DNA from: Typhlomys cinereus
Lineage: Eukaryota > Chordata > Mammalia > Rodentia > Platacanthomyidae
Assembly (NCBI GenBank): GCA_023101885.1
Contig: JALPQD010000088.1
Coordinates: forward strand, 1,399,501-1,463,500
Length of the DNA stretch: 64,000 bases
Direction of reading: 5' to 3'
Below, one piece after another: positions 59,312-64,000 of this stretch. Position 1 is the stretch's first letter; every line of letters starts with the position of its first letter. Under the pieces are notes generated by a model, which saw only the letters and a program-made list of their open reading frames with translations, was not told the origin of the DNA and ran no database searches. The position numbers and the translations under genes were made by a program.

Positions 59312-59611
59312 TTTTTTTAATAAATTTTTAAATTATTTTATTCAATTGTATGTGTGTGCATGTGTGTGTATGTATGTGTGTGTGCGTGTGTGTAGAACTA
59401 CAGGAGAATTTGAGAACCACCATGGACCGTAGTCTCTACCTCCTCCTTGTTTACTCTGCCCCGGGATTCACAGGCTCCGCCCTACCAGGACCAGAAACAC
59501 AGGCCACCCCTGCTTCTGCCCAGCGTCTATATGTGGGGTCTAGGATCCAAACTAAGGACCTTCTGCTTGCAAGGCAGAGGCTTAACCCCTGAGCCACCTC
59601 TCCAGCCCCTT
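59312..59611 (-). mobile_element. Dip-like SINE, young subfamily, antisense
   Basis: A complete copy with a TG-rich tail (59346-59395), a body with 'ccgccctaccaggaccagaa', a B box side 'ggatccaaactaaggacctt' and an A box side 'ggcttaacccctgagccacc'. A perfect 17 bp target duplication TTTGCTGGTTAAATTCT lies at 59295-59311 and 59612-59628. More CpG decay than the 57.65 kb copy suggests it is somewhat older. Confidence 0.95.
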
Positions 59612-59628
59612 TTTGCTGGTTAAATTCT

Positions 59629-60552
59629 ATGACTAAATATTATGTGTCAAAGATATGTTCCTCCAGAAAACCAGGTCAAGATAAGATAATCAATCACTTA
59701 ATGATTATTTTTTGACAAATATTCAGAATTCATAAAGCTGTTAAATAGAATAATGCATTGTGCATATCATGAATTTCAGATATTTTTTAGTAGCATCCAC
59801 AGAGTAAATTTTCAACTTGTTGAAAACAAGATTTCCTAAAGAAAATTTCAAGAGATTTCTCAGACTCAGCTTTAAGATTTGCATGAAGACTAAATGAAAA
59901 TAATTAGTTGAAATACCATCTAGAGTCTGTCTTCAAGCATGTTTATTCCATCATCAAGTCTTTAAGTAAAGTACATGATCAAGTTTACTATGCAGGCCAC
60001 TCCTTTTCCTCATATATAAAGTAAGAAAAATGAATCCCATTATACTCATCACTATATTTATATGAGAATAGGAAAAAAAGAAAGATTCAGATAGTATTCC
60101 CTACTGTGTGAGAGGATAAGTAGGCTGAGCAGTTCCAAACTCAAGAATATATAGATATCTTCATAGAAATTTAGAGACTCAGTCTATAGTAAAACCCCAA
60201 ATATTAAGATATCTATTGGGTCTTTAAGTTAAAAATAATACATCATATAAGTAAAAGAAGATTATCTCATTAATGTGGAAAGGTATAAGCTGATAGCAAT
60301 TAGACCACTTACTGGGTTGGCCCCTAAAATGAAAAGAAAACTGTTTGGTTTCAACAAACGTTGTCCTGGAAGAATGTCCCTCTTTCACCTCGTCCTTAGA
60401 AATGGTGTAGCCAGTTATCTGAGAGATAAGACCTTTCTCTAGCCCATAAATTATGAGATGATGATATATAGTAATGTAAATTGATGTGAACCATTTAGTA
60501 CTGTCTGGTAAGGAGTTCCAGAGTCATTTATATAAAGTAAGCTCCAGTCATA
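59629..60552. other. Unassigned AT-rich DNA
   Basis: Nothing recognised. Confidence 0.5.
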
Positions 60553-60965
60553 CTTAGGCACAGGTGTCAACTTGATGGTTGAGGGTGTGCACTCTAGGCA
60601 CATTTGTAGAGAATCAATGGTTGAGCTGGACCCAGAACAACCTTGCAGAAGATTGTCTAGCTGATGGGGAAGGCCCAGACTATGGTGAGTGGGATTAGCC
60701 CCTGGAATAAAAGATGGAGGGATGGTTGAAGGAGTTGACATCCTTCTGTTCACTTGACTAGACATGCTGGTCTGGCAAGTAAGGATTGTCTGTCTTTCAG
60801 CCATTATGTGGTGATGGTGTGGCCAGTTCCTCTGGCTCTGGTGTTGGTGTGTACTTTCCCATCAAGCTAGACTGAGAACTATAACTGGAAAATCATAAGA
60901 GATTATAAACACCTTGTTCCCTTAAGCCATTTGATGGTCATTTATCAGCAACCATGCAGGCAAGT
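60553..60965 (+). mobile_element. Unclassified 'GTGTCAACTTG' repeat, copy 5
   Basis: It starts 'ggcacaggtgtcaacttgat' (60558-60577) and runs to 'atttatcagcaaccatgcag' (60940-60959). It is the reverse-complement partner of 20755-21178. A further segment at 61200-61415 ('ctttctgaccatgaatgaat', 'gtattttatcacagcaatag', 'tgactaatacag') is probably the distal end of the same or a related element, which would make it about 850 bp. Confidence 0.6.
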
Positions 60966-61199
60966 TGCAATAGCCCCTAGGAGTATTGGTGAATCTCTGT
61001 AGGCAGCACCTAGTGTTCTTTTTCAGATATAAAGGTATTCAAGGGGGAAACACAAGGAAAGCAGTATCTACTGCTTACTGCCAAATGCTACTGAGAAGAT
61101 ATTATGTCAATGGGCCATGTGAATATGTACTATGAGAGACAATATTGCTAAGTAAGGTGGGAAGATCACACTAAAAGTATGTGTTCAGTTCCTAAACTT

Positions 61200-61415
61200 T
61201 ATACAAAGGATGAGACTAGCTGAGCACAGGCATTCATTTTCCTCTACTTTCTGACCATGAATGAATGCAATGTGATCAATTGTCTCAAGCTCTTGTTGCT
61301 GACTTTATTTCCATGACTGACTGTAAACATGGACTATAAGCCTTAGTAAACCAGCAAGTTGCTTTTGTCAAGGTATTTTATCACAGCAATAGTGACTAAT
61401 ACAGAAAATTGGTTC
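61200..61415 (+). mobile_element. Distal end of an unclassified repeat
   Basis: 'caagctcttgttgctgactt', 'aaaccagcaagttgcttttg' and 'tcacagcaatagtgactaat' then 'acag' form the 3' end typical of rodent repeats with a terminal CAGCAA...CTAATACAG phrase. Confidence 0.45.
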
Positions 61416-61799
61416 TTTAACACTAATTATCACAGACAAGTCAATGAGAAGTCCAAGATGAATTATTCCTGAATAATGTTAGTGACATGTTATTGAAAGA
61501 TGTCAGACATAGTTCTTTGGTTATTTGAAGTATCATCTCCTAGGTTCATCATAAAACCTTCAGGAATAAAGACTCATTTTGCTGTGGTGATTCTAGCCAC
61601 AGCAGATGTGCACCATCTCATCATGTATTCAGGCAATATTTGAATGGAATACCCAAATACAGAAGATATAAATTTAAGGTGGAAGACCTAGACCTTCTTA
61701 GCATAAACACACAGCTCATATGTGAGATCACATATACTAAGAAAAAGATAGCAGTGGGGAGATAAATAAGATCCTTTTTTAGGGGATGGGAGATTCTAT
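61416..61799. other. Unassigned DNA
   Basis: Nothing recognised. Confidence 0.5.
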
Positions 61800-62430
61800 T
61801 ATCAGTTTCATACATATGTACATGATAATGTGATCATATTAATCCCCATTACTTCACCTCTTTCATCTCTCTCCCACTACAGCTAACTTCATTATTCCTG
61901 CAAAACAGTTCCCTCTTTGGTTTTTGTTATTCGAGTCTTGTGTAAGCAGTCAGTCTTCATGTGCATTCATAGTCACAATGATGGCATGAAATACTCAGAA
62001 GATAGCCTTCCACAACACTCTCCATCTTTGACTCTTAAAACCTTCTCATCCCTTCTTCTTAGATTTCCTTTGGGCCTTTGAGGGTTAATGTTCCATTAAG
62101 TATGAATACTCAGCAGTCATACATTCTCAAAACTTTGACAAGTTATGAATTTCTGGATCAGCCATTGACCTCTGCAAAAATAATTTTCTCTGACAAAGTC
62201 ACTATTCTATACCTATCAACACAAATATTTAGATCATAATATGAATGCATGGCCATTTAGCAAGGCAGTAGAAGTTCCTTCCAGAATCCCGTGACTTCTC
62301 AGGCCATAGTATTATGATAGGTTTATCATTCAAGGCATGTATTCCTGCCTGTGGAAAAGATCTCAAGTCCAATTAATAAGTGTCTGGTTACATCCATTAC
62401 AGTCATGCCTATATTGCTCAGCACTCTGAG
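61800..62430 (-). mobile_element. Old L1 3' UTR (Lx-like), antisense
   Basis: It starts with a pyrimidine-rich part ('ttaatccccattacttcacc', 61838-61857). Typical 3' UTR blocks follow: 'cttccacaacactctccatc', 'tttgacaagttatgaatttc', 'agtccaattaataagtgtct' and 'ggttacatccattacagtca'. The block order agrees with 37.7-38.6 kb. No ORF2 adjoins. Confidence 0.6.
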
Positions 62431-63019
62431 CTTCTATTTGAATAAGGGCATTGATGAATTGTCTCCTCCAGCAACTTACACAGCAGTGAAAGGAAATCAT
62501 GAAATCCCTGTGAAGAAATTGGAATATACTATGGATGACCATTAGATGTTACTAGATTGAGGTGACTAGTATGGATGTATACTGTTAAAATGTATATAAA
62601 TATTTACTTATTGATTATTATGACTAGCCTAAATCAAGCACTTTTCTCAACAATATTCTCTCTGGCACCATGTCTGAAGTGAGGCTTGGGGAAGAGGGAG
62701 TAAGCAATTAAGGGACTTCCTAACACAAGACACATCAGGTAGAGTAACAGTTCAAATATTGTAGACAAAGTATTAAAAACAAAAGTGTGCAATCATCAGT
62801 TTTGAATCCTGTAAATAAGTCCAACTGACAGAACTGAGAAGACACTTTGGGACATTTTGAGAGAACAGGTGAAGTAGAAGTTGACATGACAAAGGTCACT
62901 GTCAACGGGAAGAGGAAAAGAATGACTCATTGTGCAAAGTGACATCACTTATATTCTGCATTTTTGTCTGTTCCTTTCAGAAAATAATTCATTTATTTAT
63001 TTCCAAGAATAGAAAGAAA
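62431..63019. other. Unassigned AT-rich DNA
   Basis: Nothing recognised. Confidence 0.5.
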
Positions 63020-63192
63020 AAGAGAGAAGAGAGAGAGAGCACATACATGCCATGATGAATGGATGTAGAAAGTCAGAGGATGACTCAGAAGTCAGTTCTC
63101 TCCTTCTGCCAGCTTTGCTTCATGGAATGAAATGCTAGTTGCCAAGTTTGAAAGCAGGCAATTAATTCTCTAAGCTATCCCACTGGCCTGTG
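63020..63192 (-). mobile_element. B3-like SINE, antisense, old
   Basis: 'cacatacatgccatgatgaa', 'agtcagaggatgactcagaa', 'gtcagttctctccttctgcc' and the antisense tRNA head 'aattaattctctaagctatc' then 'ccactggcctg' follow the antisense B3 order. Confidence 0.5.
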
Positions 63193-64000
63193 TTTTTGTA
63201 AATTCTTGGGATGACTAATTAATCACTATTGATTAAAAAAAAACTGCAAATGCTTGGCATAGATCTAAGGGGGGGGCAAGAAGAGCAAGAAGTAGAAGCA
63301 GAGAAAAGATAGGAAAAGTCAGAAACAGAGATATTAGCTGTAAAGAATGCCTTTAGGCAAGGGTCTCAAGATAAAGATATGATAGTATTGGCTATGTCCA
63401 GAAGAAAAAGCCAGGGAAGATATGGTTATTATAGAGTCTTCCATCATTTGCCTTTTCCAAAACATCTTCTTATATGGCATCTATCATGCTATAAAAGAAA
63501 TGCATTATTTGTTCATATGAAATGAGGAGGAAGGGTAGCCTGGTGATATTAAAATGCCAAACAAACAAGAAGAGTAATTATCAGGATCAGAAACCATTTC
63601 CAAGTTCTGGAAAGCATACAAAACTCATGGCTAGGTTAACATGAACATCCGGCTGTTATCATATAATTAGACAGAAGATGACTAAAAGACAGAATTTTGA
63701 AATGAACAGACATATATTCCACTTGGCTGACTTTTCAGCTGAGCAAATGTTTCTCTTGGTTTGAACACAGACTTTCATCCATTTCACTGTGAATCACTTT
63801 CCTGCAAGTCACTGTTGCAGAAACAGTGCTTCCCTGACTTCCAATCAGCTCAATCACAGTCAATCACCTGAAAATGAGCTTCATGTGCAAAGATTTTATC
63901 CCTAAAATATTCCCTGTCAGGTGCCTCACTCTGGACTCTGAAATGGTCTTTCCATAAAGATATTCAGACAGTAATGATAGAATTGATATTATCTTCCAAG
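63193..64000. other. Unassigned AT-rich DNA
   Basis: A G-run (63270-63276) is the only marked feature. No gene. Confidence 0.5.

Overview
The window reads as nuclear DNA of a mammal, almost certainly a rodent. It is AT-rich, has no convincing protein-coding gene, and nearly everything recognisable is interspersed repeat: L1 (LINE-1), 7SL-derived B1 and B1+ID dimers, tRNA-derived SINEs, one class II ERV-type solo LTR and many microsatellites. The most abundant young repeat is a ~270-300 bp tRNA-derived SINE with a (CA)n-rich tail. It opens like the B2 superfamily but has a different body. Together with B1+ID dimers and L1s carrying repeated 5' UTR units, this suggests a non-murine rodent. A jerboa-like (dipodoid) lineage with Dip-type SINEs is my best guess; that is inference from recalled families, not a database match.

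Layout. 1-13 kb: mostly non-repetitive or very old AT-rich DNA with an old L1 3' end (6.93-7.57 kb), a pair of inverted ~190-200 bp arms (4.83-5.01 and 8.23-8.44 kb), an LTR-like fragment (8.48-8.74 kb) and an antisense B1+ID dimer (8.95-9.17 kb). 13-21 kb: antisense SINE, polypyrimidine L1 3' UTR, a B1+ID dimer split by a truncated L1 (14.69-15.39 kb), two old SINEs ending in CA microsatellites, and a 372 bp L1 3' end with target-site duplications (20.3-20.7 kb). 23.72-24.13 kb: solo LTR with TG...CA ends, TATA box, AATAAA and a 6 bp target-site duplication. 27.5-33.6 kb: a nearly full-length but frame-broken L1 on the minus strand, with a GC-rich 5' UTR made of ~218 bp tandem units.

34-47 kb: AT-rich DNA with scattered old SINEs and an old L1 3' UTR (37.7-38.6 kb). 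46.4-50.5 kb: a dense cluster in which a second L1 (5' UTR plus ORF1 only) has been split by a young SINE with a 15 bp target-site duplication. Its 5' UTR does not match that of the first L1 although ORF1 does. 54-64 kb: two more young SINEs with 17 bp duplications, an old L1 reverse-transcriptase fragment, another L1 3' UTR, and several copies of an unclassified repeat beginning with GTGTCAACTTG.

The region is best read as intergenic or deep intronic DNA. The reportable biology is the history of nested retrotransposition and the L1 promoter turnover it records. I found no evidence of a new multi-gene system.
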